From an uncultured Pelagibacteraceae bacterium (GTDB lineage Bacteria; Pseudomonadota; Alphaproteobacteria; Pelagibacterales; Pelagibacteraceae): 64,000 nucleotides of DNA. The notes under the pieces were generated by a model that saw nothing but the letters and a program-made list of their open reading frames with translations, was not told the DNA's origin and ran no database searches. Positions 30,650-40,228 of the stretch are shown in pieces. Both the position numbers and the translations under genes were made by a program. The stretch's first letter is position 1. Every line of letters begins with the position of its first letter. The stretch covers positions 124,001 to 188,000 of the forward strand of contig CACNQD010000001.1 in NCBI GenBank assembly GCA_902622545.1, given 5' to 3'.

Positions 30650-31405
30650 TTATCTTCTTTGACCAAAAAGTCTCAATAACATTATAAATAGATTAATGAA
30701 ATCAAGATAAAGCGTTAAAGCTCCCATTATTGCTTTTTTGCCAGAAATTTCAATTGTATCACTTGCCGAATACATATTCTTAATTTTCTGAGTATCATAG
30801 GCGGTCAAACCTACAAATATTAAAACACCCAATATTGATACAACAAAATACATCATCGCAGATTTTAGAAATATATTAACTAATGAAGCGATAATTATTC
30901 CAATTAGACCCATCATTAAAAATGAACCTAATTTAGTTAAGTCTCTTTTAGTTGTGTATCCGTAAATACTCATTGCTCCAAACGTTGCTGATGTGATGAA
31001 GAAAACTCTTGCTACACTTACTCCTGTATAAACTAAAAGTATCCAAGACAAAGATAATCCCATTAATGAAGCAAATATCCAAAATACGGTTTGTGCCTTG
31101 GCTGAACTCATTTTGTTAATTCCAAAACTCATATAAAAAACGATACCTAATGGAGCTAACATAATTAACCATTTCAAACCTGAATTAAATATAGCGTTCC
31201 CAAAACTTGTAAGTCCTGTGATTATTCCCGCACTGTCTGTAACTACAGACATTTTAAATGATAAAAGTGAGATTATACCTGTTAAAAGAACTCCAGTTGC
31301 CATGTAGTTATAGACCTTCAACATGTAAGATCTTAAACCTGCATTCCAACCTACGTTCTTTTTAACACTTGTTGCTTCAAATATGTTTTGTCTGTTAAAA
31401 TCCAT
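30650..31405 (-). CDS. Bax inhibitor-1/YccA family membrane protein
   Basis: Seven TM helices; AYDTQKIKNMYSASD, GALTLYLDFINLFIMLLRLFGQRR. Confidence 0.93.
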   Translation of the reverse strand: MDFNRQNIFEATSVKKNVGWNAGLRSYMLKVYNYMATGVLLTGIISLLSFKMSVVTDSAGIITGLTSFGNAIFNSGLKWLIMLAPLGIVFYMSFGINKMSSAKAQTVFWIFASLMGLSLSWILLVYTGVSVARVFFITSATFGAMSIYGYTTKRDLTKLGSFLMMGLIGIIIASLVNIFLKSAMMYFVVSILGVLIFVGLTAYDTQKIKNMYSASDTIEISGKKAIMGALTLYLDFINLFIMLLRLFGQRR

Positions 31406-31471
31406 AAATATAATATAATTATTTTAAACTTATATTCAATGGTCAAAACTGGCCAGGATTATTAAAAATTT

Positions 31472-32509
31472 ATGAATTTTAAAAAACTAGGTAACACAGA
31501 CATAAATGTTAGTACAATTTGTCTCGGCACTATGACATGGGGGGAGCAAAATTCAGAAAAAGATGCATTCGAGCAGATGGATTATGCTTTTGAAAAAAAT
31601 GTAAATTTTTGGGACACTGCTGAAATATACGCGATACCGCCTAAAGAAAGCACTTATGGTAAAACAGAAGAAATAATCGGTAATTGGTTTACAAAAACAA
31701 AAAAAAGAAGCAAGGTAGTGCTTGCAACTAAAGTATCTGGCCCTGGACCAGGTTGGATTAGAGGTGGTGGAAATCAATATGATGAAAAAAATTTAAATGA
31801 AGCTGTTGATAATAGTCTTAAAAGATTAAAAACTGATTATATCGACTTATATCAATTACATTGGCCTGAAAGAAAAACAAATTTTTTTGGAAGACTAGGT
31901 TATGAACATAAAGATGATAATGATTGGAATAAATTTGAAGATATTCTCAACGCTTTAGATAAAATAATCAAAAGTGGTAAAATTAGATATATTGGCCTTT
32001 CAAATGAAACAGCATGGGGATTGTCAAAATTTTTGGAAATTTCAAAGTTAAAAAAACTTCCTCGAATGATGTCTGTTCAAAATCCGTATAGTCTTTTGAA
32101 TAGATCTTATGAGGTAGGATTAGCAGAAATTTCAGTGAGAGAAAGAAGTGGTCTTTTAGCTTATTCACCCCTTGCATTTGGTTATTTAACCGGAAAATAT
32201 AGAAATGGAGAATTGCCAAAAAATTCTAGAATGCACTTGTTCGGAGACAAGTTTTCACGGTATAAAACTGAAAATGGCCAATTAGCCATTGAAAAATACT
32301 TTAGTATTTCAAAAAAGTACAATTTAGATTTATCCCAAATGAGTTTAAAATTCTGCGAACTGCAACCGTTCATAACCAGTGTAATAATCGGTGCTACAAC
32401 AATGGAGCAGTTGAAAACTGATATAGAAAGTGTAAATATAAATCTTAATAACGAGATAATTGATGAAATTAATGAAGTACAAAAACTGTATCCAAATCCA
32501 TGTCCATAA
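31472..32509 (+). CDS. aldo/keto reductase (Tas-like)
   Basis: LGTMTWGEQNSEKDAFEQMDYAFEKNVNFWDTAEIY, DYIDLYQLHWPERKTNFFG, IIGATTMEQLKTDIES. Confidence 0.94.
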   Translation: MNFKKLGNTDINVSTICLGTMTWGEQNSEKDAFEQMDYAFEKNVNFWDTAEIYAIPPKESTYGKTEEIIGNWFTKTKKRSKVVLATKVSGPGPGWIRGGGNQYDEKNLNEAVDNSLKRLKTDYIDLYQLHWPERKTNFFGRLGYEHKDDNDWNKFEDILNALDKIIKSGKIRYIGLSNETAWGLSKFLEISKLKKLPRMMSVQNPYSLLNRSYEVGLAEISVRERSGLLAYSPLAFGYLTGKYRNGELPKNSRMHLFGDKFSRYKTENGQLAIEKYFSISKKYNLDLSQMSLKFCELQPFITSVIIGATTMEQLKTDIESVNINLNNEIIDEINEVQKLYPNPCP

Positions 32510-33006
32510 TTAAAAAAACAATTTTTCTATTAATACTTGTTCTCAGTTTTAACTCATTGAATGCACAAGAAATAAAAAAAATTGGTAAATTTAAAGATTG
32601 GGAAACAATAGTTGTAACAGATGAAGCTGCAAAATTATGTTTTGCTCAGTCTAAGCCAGTTTTACAGTCCCCCAAAAATAATGTTCGAGAGGCAAGGCTA
32701 TTTATAAGTTTTAGACCTTCAGAAAAAATTTCTGACGAAGTAAGTATTACTTCAGGTTACGAATACAATGTGCAAAATGCAATACTAGCAAAATCAGGTA
32801 AAAATAAAATCAAGTTCGACATTTCTAAAGATAATTTTGCTTGGATCGCTAACAATAAAGTTGAAAAAAAAATGATTAGTGTAATGAAAAAAGGATCACG
32901 AATTATGATCACAGGTTATAACAAGTCTGGTTCTCAAACAATTGATCACTACTCTCTAATGGGTTTTACAAAAGCATACAATAGCGCAAAAAAAAATTGT
33001 AGCTAA
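32500..33006 (+). CDS. IalB-like secreted protein
   Basis: Signal peptide followed by FKDWETIVVTDEAAKLCFAQSKP; IalB-type DW/C arrangement. Confidence 0.7.
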   Translation: MSIIKKTIFLLILVLSFNSLNAQEIKKIGKFKDWETIVVTDEAAKLCFAQSKPVLQSPKNNVREARLFISFRPSEKISDEVSITSGYEYNVQNAILAKSGKNKIKFDISKDNFAWIANNKVEKKMISVMKKGSRIMITGYNKSGSQTIDHYSLMGFTKAYNSAKKNCS

Positions 33007-33027
33007 TGAACACCAAGTAACAACCTA

Positions 33028-34203
33028 ATGAAAAAAATAGTCTTAGCTTACTCTGGTGGTTTAGATACATCTATTATTCTTAAATGGTTGCAAGAAAACT
33101 ATAAAGCTGAAGTGATTGCTTATACAGCTGATATTGGCCAGGAAATGGATAGAAAAAAGATTATTAGAAACGCAAAAAAATTAGGTGTTAAAAAAATAAT
33201 AATTAAAAATCTTAAAAATATTTTTGTAAAAGATTACGTATTTCCAATGATTAGAGGTCATGCGATTTATGAGGGAGTTTATTTGCTTGGTACATCTATT
33301 GCGAGACCATTAATTGCAAGAGATCAAATTCAAGTTGCAAAGAAATTCAAAGCATTTGCTGTTTCACATGGTGCAACGGGAAAAGGAAATGATCAAGTAA
33401 GATTTGAATTAGGATATCATTATTTTGGTCCAAAAATAAAAGTTATAGCCCCATGGAGAATTTGGAAATTAAAATCAAGAACTGATTTAATCAAATATGC
33501 AAAAAAACATAAAATTTCAATTCCAAAAGACAAAAAAGGAGCACCACCTTTTTCAGTAGATGACAATTTATTTCATACATCAACCGAGGGTAAAGTTTTA
33601 GAAAATCCAAAAAATTCAGCTCCTGAATTTATATTTCAAAGAACAACTTCGCCCGAAAAAGCACCTAATAAACCTACATATGTTTCTATTGGATTTAAAA
33701 ACGGTGATCCAATTATTGTTAATGGTAAGAAATTAACTCCAGAAAAACTGTTAGAAAAATTAAACCAGCTAGGTGGAAAAAATGGAGTTGGAAGAGTTGA
33801 CCTGGTTGAAAATAGATTTATCGGGATTAAATCAAGAGGGGTTTATGAAACTCCTGGAGGAACATTGCTTTTAATTGCTCATAGAGCAATGGAGTCTGTA
33901 ACACTAGATAAAGAAACTATGCATAAAAAAGATTCTATAATGCCAAGATATGCAGAATTAATCTATAATGGTTATTGGTTTTCAAAAGAAAGATTCAAAT
34001 TACAAAAAATTGTGGATCTAAAAAGAAATAAGGTAAATGGAAGTGTTAAGCTAAAACTTTATAAGGGAAATGTTTCAATTCATTCAAGAATGACTACTAG
34101 TGGTGCCTATTCAATGAAAAAAGTATCTTTTGAAGAAAATAAAACCTTTAATAAATCAAATGTTGAAAGATTTATTAATTTGCACAAAAAAAAATTAAAA
34201 TAA
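33028..34203 (+). CDS. argG: argininosuccinate synthase
   Basis: VLAYSGGLDTSIILKWL, HGATGKGNDQVRFELGY, HSRMTTSGAYS. Confidence 0.97.
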   Translation: MKKIVLAYSGGLDTSIILKWLQENYKAEVIAYTADIGQEMDRKKIIRNAKKLGVKKIIIKNLKNIFVKDYVFPMIRGHAIYEGVYLLGTSIARPLIARDQIQVAKKFKAFAVSHGATGKGNDQVRFELGYHYFGPKIKVIAPWRIWKLKSRTDLIKYAKKHKISIPKDKKGAPPFSVDDNLFHTSTEGKVLENPKNSAPEFIFQRTTSPEKAPNKPTYVSIGFKNGDPIIVNGKKLTPEKLLEKLNQLGGKNGVGRVDLVENRFIGIKSRGVYETPGGTLLLIAHRAMESVTLDKETMHKKDSIMPRYAELIYNGYWFSKERFKLQKIVDLKRNKVNGSVKLKLYKGNVSIHSRMTTSGAYSMKKVSFEENKTFNKSNVERFINLHKKKLK

Positions 34204-34209
34204 AGAAAT

Positions 34210-35352
34210 ATGAATTTTGAAGCATCAAGAGCGAAAGCTGTAGATAAATTAAATCAGTTTGTTGAAAAAAATCTTTCTGATTATTCAAAGCTGAGAAATT
34301 TTGATTTTGGTCCCGATAAAAGAGATAATGTTTCATGCTTATCACCTTATGTTACGCACGGTGTTCTTAATGAAATTGAAATTATAAAAAAATCACTTGA
34401 TAAATTTTCTTTTTCAAAAAATGAAAAGTTTATACAGGAAGTACTTTGGAGAACTTACTGGAAAGGATGGTTAGAGTTAAGACCTAATGTTTGGAGTGAC
34501 TATTTGATTGATTTAAGAAATATTAAAGAAAAATATAAAGATGAAAAAAATTATCAAAATGCAATAGAAGGTAAAACAAATATTGATTGTTTTAATGAAT
34601 GGGTAAATGAGTTAAAAAATTATAACTACCTCCACAATCACACTAGAATGTGGTTTGCCAGTATTTGGATTTTTACACTTGATTTACCTTGGCAGCTTGG
34701 TGCCGAATTTTTTATGCAACACCTTTTTGATGGCGATGCTGCATCAAATACTCTTGGATGGAGATGGGTTGCGGGAGTTCAAACACAAGGAAAACATTAT
34801 CTAGCAAGTGAATGGAATATTAAAAAATTCACGAGTAATAGATTTAAAAATATTAGATTAAATGAAAATGCTCCTCCAAAAATTTCTAAAAGAACTTATT
34901 CAATAATAAAACAAGATTTTAAAAATTCTGAAAATATTGAACCGGTTAATTTATTAATTTTTGATAATAATCTTTCTTTCGAATTCACAGACTTTAAAGA
35001 TAGTAAATTTAAAAAAATATATTTAGTCTCTAACAAAAATGAAAACAGATCAATCAAACTTAATGAAAAAGTATCAAAATTTAAGTACCTTCTATTTGAA
35101 GATCAAGAAAAAAGATTAAAAGAACAATCAATTGATTGCGAAATAATTGATATAAACGAAATTAAAAAGATTGATGAAAGAAATATTGGATTGTATCCGA
35201 CGGTTGGAGAAAACCTAGATTATATTAATTTAAATAATTTAAAAATAAATTTTTTATATAGAAGACTAGATCAATATTCTTGGCAATATTGTAATAAAGG
35301 TTTTTTTAATTTTAAAAATTATATTCCCAAAATTATTTCAAACTTTACTTAA
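34210..35352 (+). CDS. photolyase/cryptochrome FAD-binding domain protein with atypical C-terminal extension
   Basis: N-terminal FAD_binding_7-like segment (SCLSPYVTHGVL...FIQEVLWRTYWKGWLELRPNVW...HNHTRMWFASIWIFTLDLPWQLGAEFFMQHLFDGDAASNTLGWRWVAGVQTQGKHYLA), followed by about 150 aa of unassigned alpha/beta-like sequence. Confidence 0.85.
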   Translation: MNFEASRAKAVDKLNQFVEKNLSDYSKLRNFDFGPDKRDNVSCLSPYVTHGVLNEIEIIKKSLDKFSFSKNEKFIQEVLWRTYWKGWLELRPNVWSDYLIDLRNIKEKYKDEKNYQNAIEGKTNIDCFNEWVNELKNYNYLHNHTRMWFASIWIFTLDLPWQLGAEFFMQHLFDGDAASNTLGWRWVAGVQTQGKHYLASEWNIKKFTSNRFKNIRLNENAPPKISKRTYSIIKQDFKNSENIEPVNLLIFDNNLSFEFTDFKDSKFKKIYLVSNKNENRSIKLNEKVSKFKYLLFEDQEKRLKEQSIDCEIIDINEIKKIDERNIGLYPTVGENLDYINLNNLKINFLYRRLDQYSWQYCNKGFFNFKNYIPKIISNFT

Positions 35353-35365
35353 TTTTTGTTAATTT

Positions 35366-36055
35366 TTATCTTGCAAGTTTTATGAAGATGTCACCCATAC
35401 CAGCATCTAGTTCCTCTAGCGGTGTATTATTTCTTAGTTCACAGTATCGACCAGTAATTTGATGATTTTTGACTAAATCAATATCATCATTTTTACATCT
35501 TCTTCCATTATGTAATAATCCTATAACTATTCTATTATTAAGATTATACACTTGATCTCTATTGATTTTTTTGCCATCACAAAAATATTCTTTATTTACT
35601 CTATTTGGAAAATCACTTTTGTTGCAAGGGTTTTTAATTGTTATAACGTAGAATTCTCTTAGGCCATCTACAAATTTATATTTCATTTTTTGGACCTCTG
35701 AATACTTCATGATATCGCAAGAACAAGGTACACAGCACCTATAATAATTACCGCAAATTTTATTGTTTGTTTTATTTTCTTTTACAAACAAAAATTCTGA
35801 ATCACTCCCCGGATCAATTAATGATCCAGAAACTGCGCAATATAATTTATTAAACTCAATAAAATCTTTATAAGTAATTTTTTTATCTATGATATATTTA
35901 AAAAATTTAGGTCCAGCAGCATTTCGGTTTTTGTCAGGAAATATCCTAGACCAGTCGGTTATTAATTCTTTGTGGTAATTTTTTTCTTCTGCAACTAATT
36001 CGATTTGAAAAAAAACTGCAAAAATTAAAAAAAATTTTAGTAAAATATTTTTCAT
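35366..36055 (-). CDS. secreted Cys-rich protein of unknown function
   Basis: Signal peptide; NYYRCCVPCSCDIMKY; further Cys at GRRCKND and GRYCELRN. Confidence 0.6.
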   Translation of the reverse strand: MKNILLKFFLIFAVFFQIELVAEEKNYHKELITDWSRIFPDKNRNAAGPKFFKYIIDKKITYKDFIEFNKLYCAVSGSLIDPGSDSEFLFVKENKTNNKICGNYYRCCVPCSCDIMKYSEVQKMKYKFVDGLREFYVITIKNPCNKSDFPNRVNKEYFCDGKKINRDQVYNLNNRIVIGLLHNGRRCKNDDIDLVKNHQITGRYCELRNNTPLEELDAGMGDIFIKLAR

Positions 36056-37497
36056 TTTTGTTTTATTGTAATTGTTTGATTAAGTTTAATTTTATCTATA
36101 AAAACTTTTTTTCCATTAGTCCATTTGACTTCTACTTTAAAATCTTTTTCATTTTTTCTAATTCCATAATGTGCCACAGGTTCCATTTGGCATAAATAAC
36201 CAGATCCAGCATCAATTGTTTTTGAGTGCTTTCTTTGATTAGACATTAGCGTTACAGTTGCTCCCCTAGCAGGTGCTCCAAATTTATTTATGGGCTTGAT
36301 CCTTAAATATTTATTATTTTTTCCTACTTTTGCTTTATACAATGTCAAAGGTTGTGCTTTACTTTCGCCGTGAGAGACTAATAATTCTAAAATACCATCA
36401 TTATCAATATCAGCTACAGCTGCTCCAGTGCCAAATCCTTGAGACTCAAGCGCCGTTTTTAATTTTATTTCCTCAAATTTTCCATTTTCATTTATTTTAA
36501 ATAATTTGTTTGGTTCTGCGATATTGTTCATAAAAACTTCATCAAAACCGTCGTTGTCAAAATCAGCGGAGATAATTGTTCTTATTCTAGATGGTCTATC
36601 GAAAGCTTTGTTTCCTATGTCCTTAAATTCGTTATTTTCTAAAACGTATGCTCTATGATATCCATTCCAATTACCACTCAAAATATCTAATCTTCCTCTA
36701 TAATAGATATCAGATAATGCAGTTCCCCTTCCATTCTGTATTACATCATCAACTCTGTAATCAAAAGCAACATCCTCAAATTTACCGTTATTATTTTTTA
36801 AAAGAAAGTTTGCGCCTCTTTCATTTGCTGCAAATATGTCAGCTCTATCTGTTAATATATGTCCTGATACTACTGCTCTTCCACCAGTAACTTTATCCAA
36901 ATTTAAGGTTTTTGCTTTATCTATTATTGTTTTATTTTCAATTTCATAGAATCTAGTTGGCCCTCCATAATTAGCTACATAAATACCGTATTCACCATCA
37001 CCCTTTCTATCAACACAAACTACAGATCTACCCGCTGTTAAGTTTAAATTTTCTATATTTTTTTTTAACTCAAATAAGTCAAAAAAATTATTATTATTTT
37101 TATCAATTAGTCTATCAGAGTATTTTTTTGTTCCACTATAGGTATCTGTATTTAAAAAATAAATTTCCTCAAAACCATCTTTATCTATATCACAAGCTGC
37201 AACACCAATAGTTTTTCTATCTCGATCTAAAAAAACCTCCTCTTGGATTATGTTTTTTAATTTTCCATCAATGTAACCTAAAGCTAAGTTTGGATAACCA
37301 AAACCTGTGACTATAAACTCATTATTTCCATCTGCATTAATATCCGTAACCGAAACCCCATAACTGAGCCTGCTTTCATTAATCATTATAATATTTGAAA
37401 TATCTTTAAAAAATTCTGCACGAGAACTGTTAATTGGTAATATTAAAGAAAAAATAATTAAAAATTTATATAAATAATTTACCTTTTTGATGAACAT
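36052..37497 (-). CDS. FG-GAP/VCBS repeat protein with ASPIC/UnbV-like C-terminal domain, secreted
   Basis: Repeated D-x-D/N-x-DG-x-x-E motifs ([48 protein letters not shown]); C-terminal [19 protein letters not shown]...[15 protein letters not shown]. Confidence 0.85.
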   Translation of the reverse strand: MFIKKVNYLYKFLIIFSLILPINSSRAEFFKDISNIIMINESRLSYGVSVTDINADGNNEFIVTGFGYPNLALGYIDGKLKNIIQEEVFLDRDRKTIGVAACDIDKDGFEEIYFLNTDTYSGTKKYSDRLIDKNNNNFFDLFELKKNIENLNLTAGRSVVCVDRKGDGEYGIYVANYGGPTRFYEIENKTIIDKAKTLNLDKVTGGRAVVSGHILTDRADIFAANERGANFLLKNNNGKFEDVAFDYRVDDVIQNGRGTALSDIYYRGRLDILSGNWNGYHRAYVLENNEFKDIGNKAFDRPSRIRTIISADFDNDGFDEVFMNNIAEPNKLFKINENGKFEEIKLKTALESQGFGTGAAVADIDNDGILELLVSHGESKAQPLTLYKAKVGKNNKYLRIKPINKFGAPARGATVTLMSNQRKHSKTIDAGSGYLCQMEPVAHYGIRKNEKDFKVEVKWTNGKKVFIDKIKLNQTITIKQK

Positions 37498-37607
37498 TTT
37501 TTAGAGCAATATTTAACTTTTTCCCAGTTCAGCTTCCATTTTTTTCTCCATTTAAAGGGCCTTTCACAAACTGGGCACAACTTAGTTGGTAGGTTTTGTT
37601 TTTTCAT
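37479..37607 (-). CDS. DUF2256-like small zinc-ribbon protein (42 aa)
   Basis: Manual reverse-strand reading: [46 protein letters not shown]...CSKKC. Missing from the ORF track because of its length. Confidence 0.8.
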   Translation of the reverse strand: MKKQNLPTKLCPVCERPFKWRKKWKLNWEKVKYCSKKCSSKR

Positions 37608-37953
37608 TAAGTTGGTGTTTGTTTTTTAAAAATAAAAAATAAGCTACAAATTCATAAGCGTAATGAAATAAGATAAACAAAGGTTTAAAACTCAAAATTT
37701 TTGCTAAAAAATTATATTTTGGTATTTTTGACCAGATAATTATAAATGCTTTAGCTCCTCCAACAACTTGTCCATTGTCAATCACATGCAATCTCCTTAG
37801 AAGTTCTTCCTTAGATTTTGATGTTAAGTCAACTGCTTGTTGATTGTTTGTAATATCAACCCATTCTAAACTCTCATCAGAATTTTTTTTGTAGTGATCA
37901 ATTTCTAGTTTACAAATATTACAAGAGTTATTAAAAAAAACTTTAACTGGCAT
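37582..37953 (-). CDS. DCC-family (DUF393) thiol-disulfide oxidoreductase-like protein
   Basis: [48 protein letters not shown]. Confidence 0.85.
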   Translation of the reverse strand: MPVKVFFNNSCNICKLEIDHYKKNSDESLEWVDITNNQQAVDLTSKSKEELLRRLHVIDNGQVVGGAKAFIIIWSKIPKYNFLAKILSFKPLFILFHYAYEFVAYFLFLKNKHQLNEKTKPTN

Positions 37954-39436
37954 TAGTATTTTCCTTTATAAATTTGTCTGCTGCAGCTAGTATAACTTTT
38001 TTTCTTTGCGCATTCATCTTGTCATATATTCTTACCATCATTGATAATCTTGGATTTTTTAAAAAAAAGGATCTATTCTTATTTATAAATCTCCAGTAAA
38101 GACCATCCATAATATTGCACCATTCACCTTTTTTAAAATCCATCATTTTAAGAAAATAACTTGATCCACAAATGTAAGGTTTGGTAGCAAAAATTCCTCC
38201 ATCACTAAATAATCCCATTCCATAAACGTTTGGAGACATTACCCAATCAGATGAATCAACGAACATTTCCATAAACCATTTGTAAATATATATCGGTTTA
38301 ATTTCACAGAGATTCATAATGTTTGATAAAATCATTAATCTCTCTATGTGATGTGACCAACCATGATCATTGGCATTTTTTATCGCATAGTCTAAAGGTG
38401 GAAGTCCTGTGTTCCCTTGGTACCAAGTAGGTTTCATTTTACGATTATGTTTAAAAAAATTACCAGTTTCTAATCTGTTATAAAAATTTTGATAAATTCC
38501 TCTCATAAATTCTCGCCAGCCAATTACTTGTCTTATATAACCCTCTAAAGAATTTAATCTAATCTTTTTACTTTTATGACTATCTAAAATTTTCTCTATA
38601 ATTATTTCTGGAGTTATTAAACCCAAATTTATGTAGGGACTAAGAGCACTATGGAATAATATATTATTATTTTGATCAACAGCGTCCTCATAATCTCCAA
38701 ATAAATTAGATTTTTCTTTTATAAAAAAATCTAGTAATTTTAGAACTTCTTTATATTCAGTCGCAAACCAAAAATTTTCTGTTGAACCAGGGTGTGTTGC
38801 AAATTTTTTTTCTATAATGCTTTTCAGTTTTTTTGTGTGAACTGTCTGATTGATTTTAGGAAATGAGGGAACTTTAGTTCCTTTTGGCAGTTTCTTTCTA
38901 TTGTCTTCATCAAAGCTCCATTTACCACCAACAGGATCTTCGCCATTCATTAAGATGTTCATTTTTCTTCTCGTTTCTTTATAAAAAACTGCCATTAATG
39001 GTTTTTTTGATTTAGATAAATATTTTTTAAAATCATCTCTACTATTAAGAAACATCGGAGATGTAATTATATTGAGCTTTATTTTATTTTTCTTTGAAAA
39101 ATCTACAATTTTTTTTTCAAATGGTTTGTCTTCAATTTCAAAACACGAAATTTCATTGATTTTATTTTTTTTTAAAATTTTTTTTATTTTTAAAAGATAA
39201 TCGTCTTTAAAAGCTGAGTCCTCGATTTTAGAATAAGTAATTTTAAAGCTATTTTTTTTTAAATTTTCATAAAATGATCTCATTGATGAAAGAAATAAAA
39301 GGATTTTAAGTTTGTGATGTTTTTCATAGGTGCATAAACCGTTATCTTCTGCCATAAAAAAAAGATGGTCTTTTTTGAAGCGGTTTAGGTATTTTAATGG
39401 AAATAATTGATTTCCAAGTGTAATAAACAATTTCAT
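37943..39436 (-). CDS. cryptochrome/photolyase-related protein (FeS-BCP/PhrB-like family)
   Basis: N-terminal FITLGNQLFP...FFMAEDNGLCTYEKHHKLKILLFLSSMR; C-terminal GYIRQVIGWREFMRGIYQNFY, HHIERLMILSNIMNLCEI, WVMSPNVYGMGLFSDGGIFATKPYICGSSYFLKMMDFKKGEWCNIMDGLYWRFI. Confidence 0.92.
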   Translation of the reverse strand: MKLFITLGNQLFPLKYLNRFKKDHLFFMAEDNGLCTYEKHHKLKILLFLSSMRSFYENLKKNSFKITYSKIEDSAFKDDYLLKIKKILKKNKINEISCFEIEDKPFEKKIVDFSKKNKIKLNIITSPMFLNSRDDFKKYLSKSKKPLMAVFYKETRRKMNILMNGEDPVGGKWSFDEDNRKKLPKGTKVPSFPKINQTVHTKKLKSIIEKKFATHPGSTENFWFATEYKEVLKLLDFFIKEKSNLFGDYEDAVDQNNNILFHSALSPYINLGLITPEIIIEKILDSHKSKKIRLNSLEGYIRQVIGWREFMRGIYQNFYNRLETGNFFKHNRKMKPTWYQGNTGLPPLDYAIKNANDHGWSHHIERLMILSNIMNLCEIKPIYIYKWFMEMFVDSSDWVMSPNVYGMGLFSDGGIFATKPYICGSSYFLKMMDFKKGEWCNIMDGLYWRFINKNRSFFLKNPRLSMMVRIYDKMNAQRKKVILAAADKFIKENTNAS

Positions 39437-39464
39437 AATTTATTTATAAATACTATTATACGAT

Positions 39465-40181
39465 ATGTCAGGAAAATATTTAATTTTTGGTGCGACAGGT
39501 TCTATCGGTTCAAACTTAGCCAAATTAATGGTTGGCAAAAATCATGATGTTCAACTCATAGGTCGGGATGAAAACGGTCTAAATGCATTATCATCTGAGC
39601 TGAACTGTAAATACAGTGTCGTTGATGTTTTAGACGAACAATCTGTTAAAAATTTAAAAAACGAATTTGAGGGACAGGAAATTGCTGGTATTGCATATTG
39701 TGTTGGCTCTATTGATCTTAAACCTGTTCGAGCAGTTAAAAAAGATGATTTTATGAAATGTTTTGATTTAAATTTTTTTCCAATAGTTGAGACTGTTAAA
39801 AACTTTCAGGACAATTTAAAAAAAAATAAGGGCTCTATAGTTATGTTTTCAACAGTCGCTGTTCAAAGAGGGTTTACAAATCATAGTATAATTGCATCAG
39901 TGAAAGGTGCTATCGAAGGACTAACAGTATCTTTAGCAGCTGAGTTTGCACCTAATATTAGAGTTAATTGTATTGCTCCAAGTTTAACAAAATCGAAAAT
40001 AGCTGATCCAATATTAAAAAATAAATTAATTGCAGAGGGCGTAGCTAAAGCTCACCCAATGAAAAGAGTAGGTGAAGGAAAAGATGCTGCTGCAATGGCG
40101 CAATTTTTATTATCTGAAGATAGCTCGTGGATAACTGGTCAGATAATAGGTGTAGACGGTGGAAGATCTAAATTATCATAA
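39465..40181 (+). CDS. SDR family oxidoreductase
   Basis: IFGATGSIGSNLAKLM, GIAYCVGS, SLAAEFAPNIRVNCIAPSLTKS, SSWITGQIIGVDGG. Confidence 0.93.
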   Translation: MSGKYLIFGATGSIGSNLAKLMVGKNHDVQLIGRDENGLNALSSELNCKYSVVDVLDEQSVKNLKNEFEGQEIAGIAYCVGSIDLKPVRAVKKDDFMKCFDLNFFPIVETVKNFQDNLKKNKGSIVMFSTVAVQRGFTNHSIIASVKGAIEGLTVSLAAEFAPNIRVNCIAPSLTKSKIADPILKNKLIAEGVAKAHPMKRVGEGKDAAAMAQFLLSEDSSWITGQIIGVDGGRSKLS

Positions 40182-40228
40182 TATATTTTTATTTTTTCGT
40201 ATTAGTGTAATAATGTTCATTAACAAAC

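Noticed and set aside
29918-35320. Poly-A/T runs as possible frameshift sites
   Set aside because: Homopolymers are ubiquitous in this AT-rich genome and the ORFs read through them intact; only the ccmF/ccmG overlap seemed worth flagging.
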